A stretch of 64,000 nucleotides of DNA from Oenanthe sinensis (Eukaryota; Streptophyta; Magnoliopsida; Apiales; Apiaceae). The notes below the pieces were generated by a model that had not been told where the DNA came from, searched no databases, and was given only the letters and a program-made list of their open reading frames with translations. Numbering within the stretch: position 1 is the stretch's first letter; the number at the start of each line of letters is the position of its first letter. The position numbers were made by a program, and so were the translations under genes. Positions 37,385 to 49,215 of this stretch are shown in pieces. The stretch covers positions 46,377,455 through 46,441,454 of the forward strand of contig CM053799.1 in the NCBI GenBank assembly GCA_028671895.1. Direction: 5' to 3'.

Positions 37385-38436
37385 GATTATTCATGCCATC
37401 TCTCTGCGTGCATGCCTGTTTCTGTTTCTGTGCAAGTGTGCAACTCTTTACATTATATACACTGAATTATGAACTAAAAGTAAAAAAAGATTAGACAAGA
37501 GGGCCTAATTAAATTTTATAGCTATCTAGCTCTTCAAATACACATTTGATCAATGTACTCCCTATATAAGAATCATGATTTCACTACCAGTAATATAATG
37601 CCTAGCTTAACAAGATGATATATTCCTGCAAACAGAACTAGAGTGACAATAGCTTAAAGGTTTTAATGTGTACCTTGCAATAGGATTATGCCCGACTTGT
37701 GTCTGTCTTCTGTATGTATATTACAATGCCTATGTTCACTTCTAATAGCTGTCCATATTTTATAAAATCATTGCTAGCACGCGTCCGTACGTAATTTAAA
37801 TTATTTTTTGTCTTATTTTTTTATTTTAATTATAATTTTTTATTTTAAATTTAATTATTTTAAATAATTACTTTTTATTTCAATTATATAATTTAGTTGA
37901 TATAGAATATACCTTGATTAGTATATTAGAGATTACCCATTCAAATTTTTCACATATAATATTAAAAATATAACTTTTTCTGATAGTACATATATAATAT
38001 AATTACAAATTAGACATGAGTATAATATAATTATATATATTAGACATGAGGCTAAATTTAAAATTCAATAATTTTTTATGCAATACAAATTTATTTTAAA
38101 ATTTAGATTTTAAAATTCAAATATTTTTATTGGTTCATATTTTAACTATTTAAATATATATCTTATCTCATAATATACTATATATTAATGACTATTTTAT
38201 TTTTGACTCACATGTTTTATTATATCGACTCCAATACTCCATTATTAGATTCAAATATTTGGAAAAGATATGTAACAGTTTAGGAAAAAAACATAACTTC
38301 TTTTTTTTGCGAAAAAAAATTGTTGGGTAAACCTTAATTAGTTTGTTTATTAAATGTCCATAATCATCTTGACAGTTACAACTCAGAACATACTCGATCT
38401 ATCTAATAAATCTTTGTTCGTGTTTTGTGAATTCAG
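37381..38436 (+). other. Last AGAMOUS intron, interrupting the final codon
   Basis: After CAG TTA GT a donor GTAAGA starts at 37381. An acceptor gaattcag ends at 38436, followed by A TAA. Spliced, the end reads Leu-Gln-Leu-Val-stop. Unspliced, it reads the same residues through GTG TAA. An intron in the last codon is recalled as a feature of AG-lineage genes. The intron itself is AT-rich, with a ~480-base A/T block (about 37795-38270) absent from the duplicated copy. Confidence 0.65.
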
Positions 38437-38440
38437 ATAA

Positions 38441-39545
38441 AAAGTATGCTTATAGTGGAGCCTCTGTAGTTTCTAGCTTGCAACTGATCTCATTTTATTG
38501 GAGAACAATTGTCACTACATTATTACTAAATGAATCAAGGCATGCACAGGAGTGTGGCTAGAAGATAAGCAAGGTGAATGAGATCAACATGAAACATGTA
38601 GAGCCTCTTTACTATGATCATGACATTGTCGATTATAATCATGAATTATCAATGTTAACGTGTTTTAGTACTGGCTAGCAAAGATTTAATGTCTGTTTTT
38701 TGAAGTTTCATGCTTTGAACTTGTAAGATATATACTTAATTTTGTGTTGTGATGTTCACTCAATGAATCAATTGTTCAATGTTAACTATGTAATCGTGTG
38801 ACAAATCTTTTAGTTCTTGTGCCTGCATGTAATGGGTCAGAGCCTCTCTACGCGTAGTTCAAGTCTATATATGCTAATTATTCTGCCAGATATGTTGTCT
38901 GTTTAAAAGCCATTTTTCTGTATGAATTTCCTTCTCAAGCTGACAAATGTGTTTTCTCCTTGCCATCTTAATAATAGAGTTAAAAAGTAAGATTTTTAAC
39001 CCTATGAAGCTTCAATTTACCTAGGGACTGGGGTGGTGTAAGGTGAAGAGGGCCTCCTCTTCTCAGGAACTCACTCCTACACACAAAATTCCACTATATC
39101 TAGCTAATCTCACTCAACTGAATTGATTTTGAAATTTTTTTAGCGACTTTTAACCCGATTTGTCACCTATGTGCCCCGGCCCTTAATCTCAACCGACTTT
39201 CTTGTGGCATGCTTTTCCTGTTTAATGGTGTGTACGTGGAGGATGGCAATTACTTAAGTATAAGATTCTATAAAATATACAGTGTCACAGATATTATGTA
39301 CACATGTTTACAAATTTCTACAAGAGTCTTTGTTTCGAAACACTGTGAGCTAGGCTGCTAGCTATCTACACAAAGTAGATGTAATCTTTAAGACCTAACA
39401 CAAGTATATTGTTGTCAACTTCTAGGAAAACAACTCAAAAATAAATTTACAAACAATTGTAAATAACAGAGAATTAACAACAAAACAAAACACTATTAAG
39501 TTCAATGTAATGGTCGATTATGTAATAGTTAATCGGTACTATCAT
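38441..39545. other. AGAMOUS 3' region and spacer to the GDSL gene
   Basis: The AGAMOUS 3' untranslated region (to perhaps 38800) and the GDSL 3' region (minus strand, to about 39300) meet here tail to tail. No gene is seen. The whole stretch has a recognisable second copy at about 49340-50436, part of the tandem duplication. Confidence 0.6.
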
Positions 39546-41880
39546 TTAGAGTGTGATCAAAGTGTGGATATCATAAGGGTATGCATCGGTGGGAATCTCT
39601 TTAATATATGATCTTTTGGCTCCGATTATATTTGTAGCTTCAGTGGGATGATATGCATCCCAAAATAAGTACTCATTTCTGTTCGGGCATGGAGTTTGTC
39701 CAGGAAGACATGTAATAAAACCATTGTTCTTCCCTAGACCACAGCACCCGTCAGTCGTAACCTTAAACCCTGAAAGAACATACATATTTGTATTTTTAGC
39801 CAAACTTTTCATACATGCACGCATAATGCATCAATGCATGTGTATTATATATACATATATAGGATATTGAGAACTAAAAGTTTGGCACACTTCGCTTTAA
39901 TATTGGGATTCTGCAAATTTTATTCTGCAGAACCTTTGGTTCTCTACCTCAGTGACCCTGTCCAGGTAAACATATGTAGTGTGTGTGTTTTGAAAATATG
40001 TACCGTAAGTGCTAGCCTTGTCCTTTAGCTCCTGGAACAGCCCAAAAGAATTGACATAAGTAAATTTTGCATCAGGATGTTCTTTGTTGAGATTATCAAC
40101 AAGTGTTCTAAGCCTGGTATTGAACATCTCATTTGCATCATTGATATGTTTGACACAAGTACCATCTGGGCTGCCTTGCGCCAGTGCATTAGGGCTGCAC
40201 CCAACCTGGCTTACTCCTGTCAGCGCAATCTTTCTTGCTCCCAGATTGTATATGCCCTGTAGTCAATACAACAATATATATACAGAAAGTACCATTTAAA
40301 TCAGACAAATAAAAGCATTGGTAAAAAAAGAATGAAACTAATGGCTATATATACCATAAGATGTGTTGTATACTGCTTTATAAGTTCATCAGCATATTGC
40401 TCAGGAGTTAATAGCTTGCTGGTCGGATAAATATTAGGGATAAAATAATTATTAAGGTAATCATTGCTGCCTAATCCAACTTGAAACAGGCATTTTCCGA
40501 GATAATCTGTTGTATTTTTTGGACCACCAAGTAAAAGTGCCATTTCATCTACTTTCCTCTTGAAATTGTCTACCTGCTCCTTCATTGTAATTCGATCCCC
40601 CTGTAACAATTTATAAAACACAATTACATGATTTTTATAATGATTTGTTAATCTAATCTTCGATATATAAATACATAACAATAAACCCGTGATAATGAAG
40701 ACATAGGAGAATAATGTACCAAATGTTGGGCAGTCTCTTCTCGAATTCCAGCAGCTGCAGAAGCAAAATTTAGTCCTTGAAGAATGGTTGCACCAAATGC
40801 TTGTTCTGAAGGTGGAATATAATGGTCGAACCCCAAAAGCTCAGCTTTAGGATTGGATAAATAGAAGAAAAGAAAAATTAGCCTTATGCGCGCACACACA
40901 AGTACTCAACATGTACTTCTATGTTATTTCATGTGCATCATGTACCATCTATTTATATATACACAAACAGTGAGACTTGCATGAATTAGAAAAAGATATT
41001 AATAACTTACTCATGACATCGACAACGGTTTTACCGTTGCTAAACCTTCCAGTTGCTTCCGGAGGCTTGAAATCAATCCCATAAGGACTGTAATCAGCCC
41101 TTGCCAAAGTTTTTAAAATGTTATTATTCCCGGCATCTACCAATGAGTCACCAAATATAAAATAACAAGGTACTTGAGGCGGACCAGTTTTATTCCCATT
41201 TATGGGAATCAGAGTCGCAACAATTTTATTTCCATTCCTAGGAACCTGAGTCCCCGTAGGCCCGTCAGTCTTATTCCCATTTATAGCCTGAGGCCCAACA
41301 TCTGCTACTGAATTTTTCCCATTTCCAATTATATGAGGCTCAGCACCTTTAGTCCCAATTTTAGGAACACTAGAGTCGCTAGGTTTTGATCCATTATCAG
41401 AATCCTGAGGCACGGGAGCTTTAGACCCATTTTCGGGACCCTCCGCTTTAGAATCACTTTTCCCAATTTCGGCAGCATCAACTTTAGAATCACTTTTCCC
41501 ATTTTCAGGAGCATCGGCTTTAGAATCATTTTTCTCATTTTCGGGAGTCTCAGCTTTAGATCCAGATTCCGCAGTTTTAGAATCATTTTTAAAAACTTGA
41601 GTCTTAGGATTCTTAGACCCATTCTCGGGATTCTCAGCACTAAATCCACTTTCTTTAGACCCATTTGTTGAAACTTGAGACTTGGGAGTTTTAGACCCAC
41701 TTTCTTTATATTCAGGTTTAGTAGTTGTGAAATCTTTTTTCGAATCTTGTGACTCAAGAATTTTAGACCCACTTTCTTTAAATCCATCCTTAGTAGTTAT
41801 GGGATCCTTTTTCGAATCTTGAGAATCGGGAGTTTTTGACTCACTTTCTTTTGATCCATCCTCAGTAGTTATGAAATCTT
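39546..41880 (-). CDS. GDSL esterase/lipase, copy 1, 5'-truncated (no signal peptide)
   Basis: Minus-strand exons are 41880-41011 (5' end missing), 40844-40720, 40600-40355, 40256-40004 and 39769-39546. They have the same sizes (125, 246, 253, 224) as copy 2 and join in frame. The catalytic parts are intact: FGDSL serine block, GSNDYLNNY oxyanion block and DAYHPTEA with Asp/His. Ahead of the enzyme domain the frame stays open through a long Ser/Lys/Asn-rich region. That region has about three 24-residue repeats (DSKKD-x-TTxDGxKESGSKxxxSQ) and NGNKT glycosylation-type motifs. It then runs into sequence homologous to AGAMOUS intron 3 at 41880-41890 without an ATG or signal peptide. The family is secreted and hydrolyses lipid or acyl esters, so this copy is probably a 5'-truncated pseudogene despite its intact domain. 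Confidence 0.85.
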
Positions 41881-42291
41881 TTTTAATATATTTCTTTTTA
41901 ATACACGCATGTACATGACTGTATGAGATGATATGAAATGTGAAATAGCTAACATATGAACTCGAATTTGAGTGGTAAAATCATAACAGAAACAATACTC
42001 ATAACGGTTTTTCAAAAGTACTAGTAACGATCTCGTATTTTATTGATCACACGGTATTACCAGAAAGAAGCTGCAAGGTTGCGCCAACAAATTTCCAAGT
42101 TGCAAAATAGTAACAGGTGCTTGTGCTTTTACTCATGTCAAATGCCTATGGTTTTTCTATTCCATATTTAGTGGTATTAATTTATATAGTTCTAAATTCA
42201 GATTTAGAAACATATATATGTATGTATCTTATTAACATATAATACAGGCATCTGCCGGGCGACGCCATTGGAAACTAAATTGCAGAACGGA

Positions 42292-43745
42292 TAGGGCTGT
42301 AATTCAAGTCGGGTTTTTTTGAGCTCGACTCGAACTCGACTCGATTAACTCGGCTCGACTCGGCTCGACTCGGCTCGAACTCGTTATCGAGCTCGAGCTC
42401 GAACAGATTTCCGAGCTCGATTAAAAACTCGAGTCGAGTCGAGTATTTTTAGGCTCGACTCGGGCTCGACTCGATAAGGCTCGAACTCGACTCGGCTCGA
42501 GCTCGAACTCGATTATTTTTTTTTAATTTAATTTAATTTAAATATTTTAATTAGTTGATTTCTAAATATATAATATATTAAAATTTGTAGAGTTCTTGAA
42601 TTTATAAGTTATAAGTTATTTATTTTTAAAAAAATTAATTTAGAAATTTGAGAGCAAATCTTATTTTTAAAGTCATTTTTCATTTTGAGTTAAAAAAAAC
42701 GCCTGTTTGTGTAATAAATCATTAAATGACTTAGAATTAAAAAAATTATGTAATTTTATACCTTTTTTAAAGATTAAAATTTAATTTAGAAATTTGAGAC
42801 CAAATCTTATTTTTAAAATAAAAAGTAAGTTATTTATTTTTAAAAATATTAATATACACTAAGAGCCCAGTTTAAAGTCATTTTTCATTTTGAGTTTAAA
42901 AAATGTTTGTTTGTGTAATAAATCATAAAATGACTTAAAATTGAAAAAATTATGCAATTTTATACCTTTTTTAAAGATTAAAATTTAATTTAGAAATTTG
43001 AGACCAGATCTTATTTTTAAAATAAAAAATTAGTTATTTATTTTTAAAAAAATCAATATACACTAAGAGCCCAGTTTAAAGTAATTTTTTGTTTTGAGTT
43101 AAAAAATATCTGTTTGTGTAATAAATCATAAAATGACTTAAAATTGAAAAAATTATGCAAGTTATAAGTAACATATAAGTATAGGTAAGGCACCTAAATA
43201 TCTAATGTAATTTCATATTATTATTTCACATTTAATGTTCAAATTAACCAAATGGACTAATAATTAACAATTTTTTTACAATTTTGAAAATTAAAATTTT
43301 AAAGTAAATTATATATACTTTTTAGTAATATATTAGTATAACTTTTTAATATTGTCTAATTATATAATATTCGGTTAAAGTTTAGTCAATTTTACAATAA
43401 AAATCAAATAATCCACTTAACTTGGATAAAGCTATTTTTCCAAAAAAAAAAGAAAAGAAAGCTCGATAGGCTCGATTAAAGCTCGAGAGCTCGAAAACTC
43501 GTTAAAAGTCCGTTAAGCTTGAAAACTCGTTAAAAGCTCGTTAAACTCGAAAACTCGTAAAAAAGCTCGTTAAGCTCGAAAACTCGCGAGCGGCTCGAAC
43601 TCGACTCGAATACTACCCGAGTCGAGCTCGAACACATATTTTAGGCTCGAATAATTTTCGGCTCGACTCGACTCGACAAAAAAATGCTCGAGCTCGACAA
43701 AAAAAAGCTCGAACTCAGCTCGACTCGTCTCGAATTACAACCCTA
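42292..43745. mobile_element. Non-autonomous hAT element inside AGAMOUS-copy exon 5
   Basis: A 1,454-base insert is flanked by a perfect 8-base duplication, AGAACGGA (42284-42291 and 43746-43753). Its termini are TAGGGCTGTAATTC and, inverted, TAGGGTTGTAATTC. Both sub-termini carry dozens of short GCTCGA/ACTCG motifs (about 42310-42510 and 43460-43735), in opposite overall orientation. The AT-rich core contains about three tandem copies of a ~190-base unit (about 42620-43160; phrases like tttagaaatttgaga and ctaagagcccagtttaaag recur). No transposase is present. Confidence 0.9.
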
Positions 43746-43807
43746 AGAACGGACTTAGCAGAGTCCGCTACAAAAAGGTAGTAATACATTGTATTTTATG
43801 CTGATTA

Positions 43808-46800
43808 TGTGACGCCCTCCAAACCCGGGGTCTAGATCTGGGGGTCACCAACTAACCAACAACCAACAATAATAAAATAATGAATCAGAGGCGCACTGAC
43901 CCCGTCAACACCCACGAATCGCTAACAGGTTATAGTATAAAAGTAAGCAGCTGAAACTCAAGGTAAACAGAACTTTATTACATCTCAACTAATATCTCAC
44001 ATCTTAAACCAACAGTCTAGATAAGTTTTAAGTCTATCTTTATTTTTATTACAACTCTACCTGGGATGCTCGTGGAGCGAGCTGTCCCGAACTCCGGCGC
44101 TAACTACTCCTGGTATAGTGACTGTGCTGACTCATACTGTATAGCTGGCAAGGATAAATAGAAAGCAAGAGTGAGCCAAAAGAATGCCCAACAAGTATAT
44201 GAACAATTGAAAATTTAGTCAAGATATGATATCTGTATAGAGAACGGAATATAAAATAATTTATTATAAAAACTGAACAATAAATAAATCACAGTTTATC
44301 ACAACTGAAACAAAAATCAATGCAGTGTGTCATTAAAATGAATTCACTGCCCAAAATCAATGTATAATAGCCACACAGGCAATATGGATTGGATAAAAAT
44401 ATAAACACTATTGCCACCTGATCAGTTCAAAAATAATAGGACCTCTTTATAGCTCATCGGTACATTTCTATACCCATAGATATAACAAGGATTCACAATA
44501 TAGGTACCAAAATAGGCAAGTAATGTTAGCCTATAGGAAGATGGAATGGTTACCATATCCTCCTAAAATGCTGGACCCAACTACGGAGTCACTTACGCTA
44601 AAAATTCCAATCCAATAGAGCAACTGAACTCAAAGGTATGCTTAGTTTTAAATACAGACCATATCCTCATTATTTACTACGATAACACAAGATATGATGT
44701 GTTTATTATAATCAACTTGCAATATCAAAAGTACCAATATCAGGTAACTCTGTTGCACAATAAAAATATTTAAGATTCACAAATAGCTCTGAACAATAAC
44801 TATTTGTCATGATATGAATAATCAAAACAATAAAACAAAAGTGTTTAGGATGATCAAGAAAAAAATACTTGCCTGGTATAGATGTTGTCCTAGCGTGAAT
44901 GGGACGACTACACCCTGACCGTTTATCTACTGGCTTACTTGTAACTACAATTAAAATATTCTAATTTAGATTCTAGTGTCTACCCATACGTTCTATCCAT
45001 ATCGAATAGCATTTAATAAACAAATAACATAGACAAGTAGGCACATAAATCACATAACAGATACGACCCACTAATAATATATCAAACAAATAATTAATAG
45101 TAAACTCCAAAATATTATTTGAGTCAAAGTGGATCATTATTATCCACTCCGGATAATTATGGGATCCCTAAATATTTAATAAAATAATAATCCGGGTTTA
45201 TAATTAAATTAGGGAATCTCAAACTATTTTATGTTAACTCCGGATTATTTTTAGGGTCGCAAACAAATTTGTTTTCTTTAAAATGGGTAAAAGAATTATT
45301 AAATAAATGAATAATAAATAAATAAATCATTTTTATTTCTTAAAATAATTAAATTCAATTATTTTTAATTATATTTAAATAATATTTAATTAATTAAATT
45401 AATTGATTAAAATAAATTAACCAATTAATTATAATTAATTAAATTATTATCTAAATAAATTAAAATAATTAAATCAAATTAATTTTGAAATAAAAATAAT
45501 TTATTTTAAATTTTTAAAACAATTTTTGAATTTAATATAATTTTTAGTCTCAACAACATATTTTGGAAAGGGTTTAGAGCCCCCAAAGGTTAAACATATT
45601 CTAGCTATGAACACTTGCCCAAAATGTACCAACTATTATATATATGACGATCTAGTAACAGTATTAAAATAAAAATATATAACTAAACTAAAATACACTC
45701 ATTTGATACAAACATGTGAACTTGAAGTCTAGAACAGGTGGTTTCACATTCCGAAATAAATTAGGCACATGATTGGCATGACAACGGCAGTCCATAAACA
45801 TAATTATTCCTAGACTCGTACACTAGGTAGACAATCTCAACACCAAATTTAATGGAGAAAAATGTATCCAAAACCCAATCAGGAATAGTACATCAATAGT
45901 AGCTGCATCAAAGACTTTCATAAAATAGAAGAATGACCAATATTTCCTCATACAAGAAAATATAATGTTACCAAGAAAAAAAAGTACAGAATATAACTGT
46001 TTTGTAGAAAAATAAATAGATAAATAAAATAACTGCCCACCATCCAACAAACAAAAACAAAGATTTCCAAATTCAAATCATGGGTTCCTGGCGGACTCAG
46101 TAAGCTAATCAAGTCAACAGATTAAACAAGCAAGACCTGTAGTGTCGTTTTGGACCAAAAAGACGTAGCCCCTACTCTACCAAACCAATCGTGAATTAAA
46201 GCTACAGAGGCATAAAGTGCCTATATTCAAACCAAGTATACAAGGGACTAGCGATGTGGCCGAAAATCGATGGTCGGAACCCAAGCCTTTGATTTTTTTT
46301 TCCCCGGTGAGCAACTAACAAATACAGAACATCAATTCTTTTATAAAAGAATACACGGACTCCCATGGGTCCAACCTATACAACCATAAACTCATGCCAT
46401 ACAAATAAGCAATCAATCCCAATTTTTAAATTTTAAAAAAAAAAACTAACCCGTAGACTACCAAATTGAAATACACAGGTTTCCACATAAAATTTATAAC
46501 ATAAGTGGATAATAAAAGTTGTAAGGTTCGATTTGAATACCTACAAGCTTGATTTGATTAACAAAATCGCCCTCAACAGCCTCTGGTCTATAACACGTAT
46601 AAACCCTAATTGACTCTGCTCTTTCCCAATATTTACCAAGTAGTGGTAAACAACCTTTTACTAAAAACTTTTATTATTAAAAACTATTTATATTTTTAGG
46701 AAAATTAGGGCTTAATCTTGATTAAAAGATAATTTACCCCATAATTAAAATAAAATGCCCAAAAATAATATTTATGGGATAAAATATGAAAATAAATATT

Positions 46801-47177
46801 TTCAAAATAATACAATATATATGTCAAAATTCCTCAAAAATTATGAATGGTCCAAAAATAATAAAATAAAATCATTTTGAAAATTTTACTATTTTCATAA
46901 AAATAAAGGAACCCAAAACAAGGTCTCCGATCTATAACAGGGGCTAAGTCCGATAATTGCAAATAAAAATAATCCAATTTTAACAGAACATAAATTAAAG
47001 TAAAATAGAATAAATAATTTTAAATTACACAGAAGTCACATAACACATATTGGATAATTATCCTATTTAATAAAAATCTAAACGCATTTAATTGTATTAA
47101 AAAAATAATCTAACACATCAAAAATTATATTAAAAGCACACTTATTATTAAATAAACAGAATTTCTCGAGCGTTACA
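43808..47177. mobile_element. 3.4 kb non-coding TG...CA element (long solo LTR or LARD-like)
   Basis: The insertion in intron 5 of the AGAMOUS copy starts TGTGACGCCCTCCAAACCCG and ends CTCGAGCGTTACA. It is flanked by GATTA (43803-43807) and CATTA (47178-47182), a 5-base duplication with one change; the intact gene reads GATTATCTGC at this place. No protein domain is visible and I saw no internal direct repeat of the ends. A solo LTR of a long-LTR Ty3/gypsy lineage (Tekay/Del or Ogre type) is the best guess, since those start with TGTGACG-like sequence. A large non-autonomous retrotransposon is the alternative. Confidence 0.65.
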
Positions 47178-47629
47178 CATTATCTCCTAATAAGAATTAC
47201 TTATACTGATTTGAATATATAAACTGCAGAATGAACTTTTATTTTCTGAAATCGAATATATGCGAAAGAGGGTAAGTGCTCATATAATATACCTTTATAT
47301 ATTTGTTTAACTTATTTCCAAGGTGTCGTAGGATAGGGATACACAAGGTATATTTGGATTGTAACGATATCCAAAGTTGAAATTTCTTAATTGACCAAAA
47401 GCACAACTATGAAGCTTTCAAATTTTTAGGAATTGTAGTCTAGATTTCTGAGAATGAGAGAGCACAGCAGCAGATGAGTTTGATGTCAGGAGTAGCTGGG
47501 AGTTCTGAGCAGTATCATGAAGTAGGACAACCTCATGAGTCTTTTGATGCTCGGAACTACCTCCAAGTTAATGGCCTCCAACCTAACAATGCTAATTACT
47601 CATCTCACCAAGACCACCAAATTCAACAT

Positions 47630-48375
47630 GCAAAGTTGCTGTCAGATTCAACCTTGTTGTCGAAGAAGCAAAGTTGCTGTCAGCTTAACTCATTTCAAAG
47701 TTGCTGTCAAGGAAGTCCTGATAGTAAACTCGGTGGGCAAAGTTGTTGTCAATGCATGAACAGTGACACAAAGTTGCTATCAAGGCATGAACAGTGACAC
47801 AAAGTTGCTGTCGAATCCTGACAGTAAACTCGGATAAAGTTACTGTCATATTTCCACTGGGCTATAGTTCGTTATTTTGTTTTAATAATAGATGCTATTA
47901 TTAATTCGAAATTGATTACGAATTTAATTTTGACAATCGATTACCTTTATTATTTAACGCGTGATTTATTAGGTAAATGCGTGGTAATTAAAGAAATTGT
48001 GTAGCGCACAAGTTTTCCCAGTCTATATATATTCATCTTATTCGGTCTTAGGTTATTAATCGAAATAAGCCAGTCTTCTGACCTAGATCCTAATAACAGT
48101 CGTCATCTTCCTGGTGATAGTTTTCTTGCTTTGTTCAAGCTCGCTGAAGGTGCTATTTTTCGTGACATCATCGTGTTCTCGTTTTATCCTGGGAGACTAT
48201 CGACTCAAACATACGGTGAGAGGCGAAATAGCTTTAAGGAGACAGTTCCGCACTGGACTCGAGACATCCTCCGTTCTCTCATCTTCTCTTAACAGTTTTG
48301 TTTACTGTCATACACTAATCTGTTGTTTGCACACACAATCACTCCATTTATATTATTGTGTTTTTGGCAGATTGT
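47630..48375 (+). mobile_element. Unclassified insertion with iterated AAAGTTGCTGTCA motif
   Basis: Foreign sequence replaces the very end of the AGAMOUS-copy exon 7; homology resumes near 48376 (tttctgtttctatgcaactc). The first 220 bases contain about eight copies of AAAGTTGCTGTCA-like motifs at irregular spacing. Downstream there is a TATA-like agtctatatatattc near 48020-48034 and a leader-like stretch. ACATG occurs on both sides (47626-47630 and 48374-48378), a possible 5-base duplication. It may be an LTR or a composite; I do not recognise the family. Confidence 0.45.
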
Positions 48376-48790
48376 TTCACATGTTTTTCTGTTTCTATGC
48401 AACTCTTTACATAAATTATACACTGAATTATGAACTAAACTGAAAAGATTAGACAAGAGGGACTAAATTTTATAGCTATATCTTCAAATACACATTTGAT
48501 CATTCTACTTCCTATATAAGAACAATATATAAGAATCATGATCACTACCCGTGAAATTGCTATCTTAAAAAAAACACTATAGACTAGAGGAGGTCTAAAC
48601 ATCGATTCACAAATTTTCCTCCCCGGATCCCCCCTACACCTAAAAATATAAATTATAAAAAGAAAACTTCTATAGGATTACCTGGTTACCATGATAAGAT
48701 GATTCCTGAAAACAGAACTACGAGTGACAATAGCTTAATGTTTTGATATATGTACCTTGCTTAGAATGCTTATGTCGAACACTACTAATA

Positions 48791-48954
48791 GGAGTGGTAT
48801 CTCACTGATGACTCGGCCCCTCGCCTTCCACCTAAGCTGCGCAGGAAAGGCCCAAAGCCAATCCCAGGGAACAGTGAAGCTTCACGGGGTCTTTTTGTCC
48901 AGGTGCAGGTAGTCCGCATCTTCATGTCTATTTCATCGAGCCTCTCTCCGAGTC
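48791..48954 (-). rRNA. Fragment of organellar (plastid-like) 23S rRNA in nuclear DNA
   Basis: Read on the minus strand, the segment follows the large-subunit rRNA around the domain IV/V boundary. It runs from GAAATAGACATG, then GAAGATGCGGACTACCTGCA, AAAAGACCCCGTGAAGCTTC and GCGCAGCTTAGGTGGAAGGC, to ATCAGTGAGATACCACTC. It matches my memory of plant plastid 23S, with short deletions (for example the hairpin between GGAAGGCGA and GGCCGAGTC). It is absent from the parental AGAMOUS 3' region, so it is an organelle-DNA insertion, not a functional rRNA gene. A mitochondrial origin cannot be excluded. Confidence 0.85.
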
Positions 48955-49215
48955 TCAAGGGGGCGTGAAAACACGTAAGAACTCTTGAATGGAAATGGAT
49001 TATCCCATTTTGAATGGGTTATATTGGGGAATAATCCAAAAAAAAAATCACCTTCAATCATCTTGCTGATCTTCTCAATCTAATGAATGTGGGGTCTGCT
49101 TAAAAATCGTCCGCCCTGCGTTGTCTTTCTCTCTCGGCAGACAAGCCCTATCTGTCCAATTATTATGATATATATATATATATGCAGATATAGGGGGGGG
49201 GGATTTGGGCATAGA
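48955..49215. other. Mosaic sequence following the rRNA fragment
   Basis: Sequence without a counterpart in the parental copy lies between the rRNA fragment and the point where AGAMOUS 3' homology resumes (about 49221). It contains gcgttgtctttctctctcgg, a short TA microsatellite and a G8-10 run. It may be further organelle-derived filler; I could not assign it. Confidence 0.4.

Noticed and set aside
41329..41787. Leu/Lys-rich 152-residue open frame in GDSL copy 1
   Set aside because: It is a shadow frame of the repeat-rich GDSL exon; the frame joined to FGDSL is the real one.
45823..46050. Hydrophobic 75-codon minus-strand frame in the 3.4 kb element
   Set aside because: AT-rich chance frame; no retroelement domain could be recognised.
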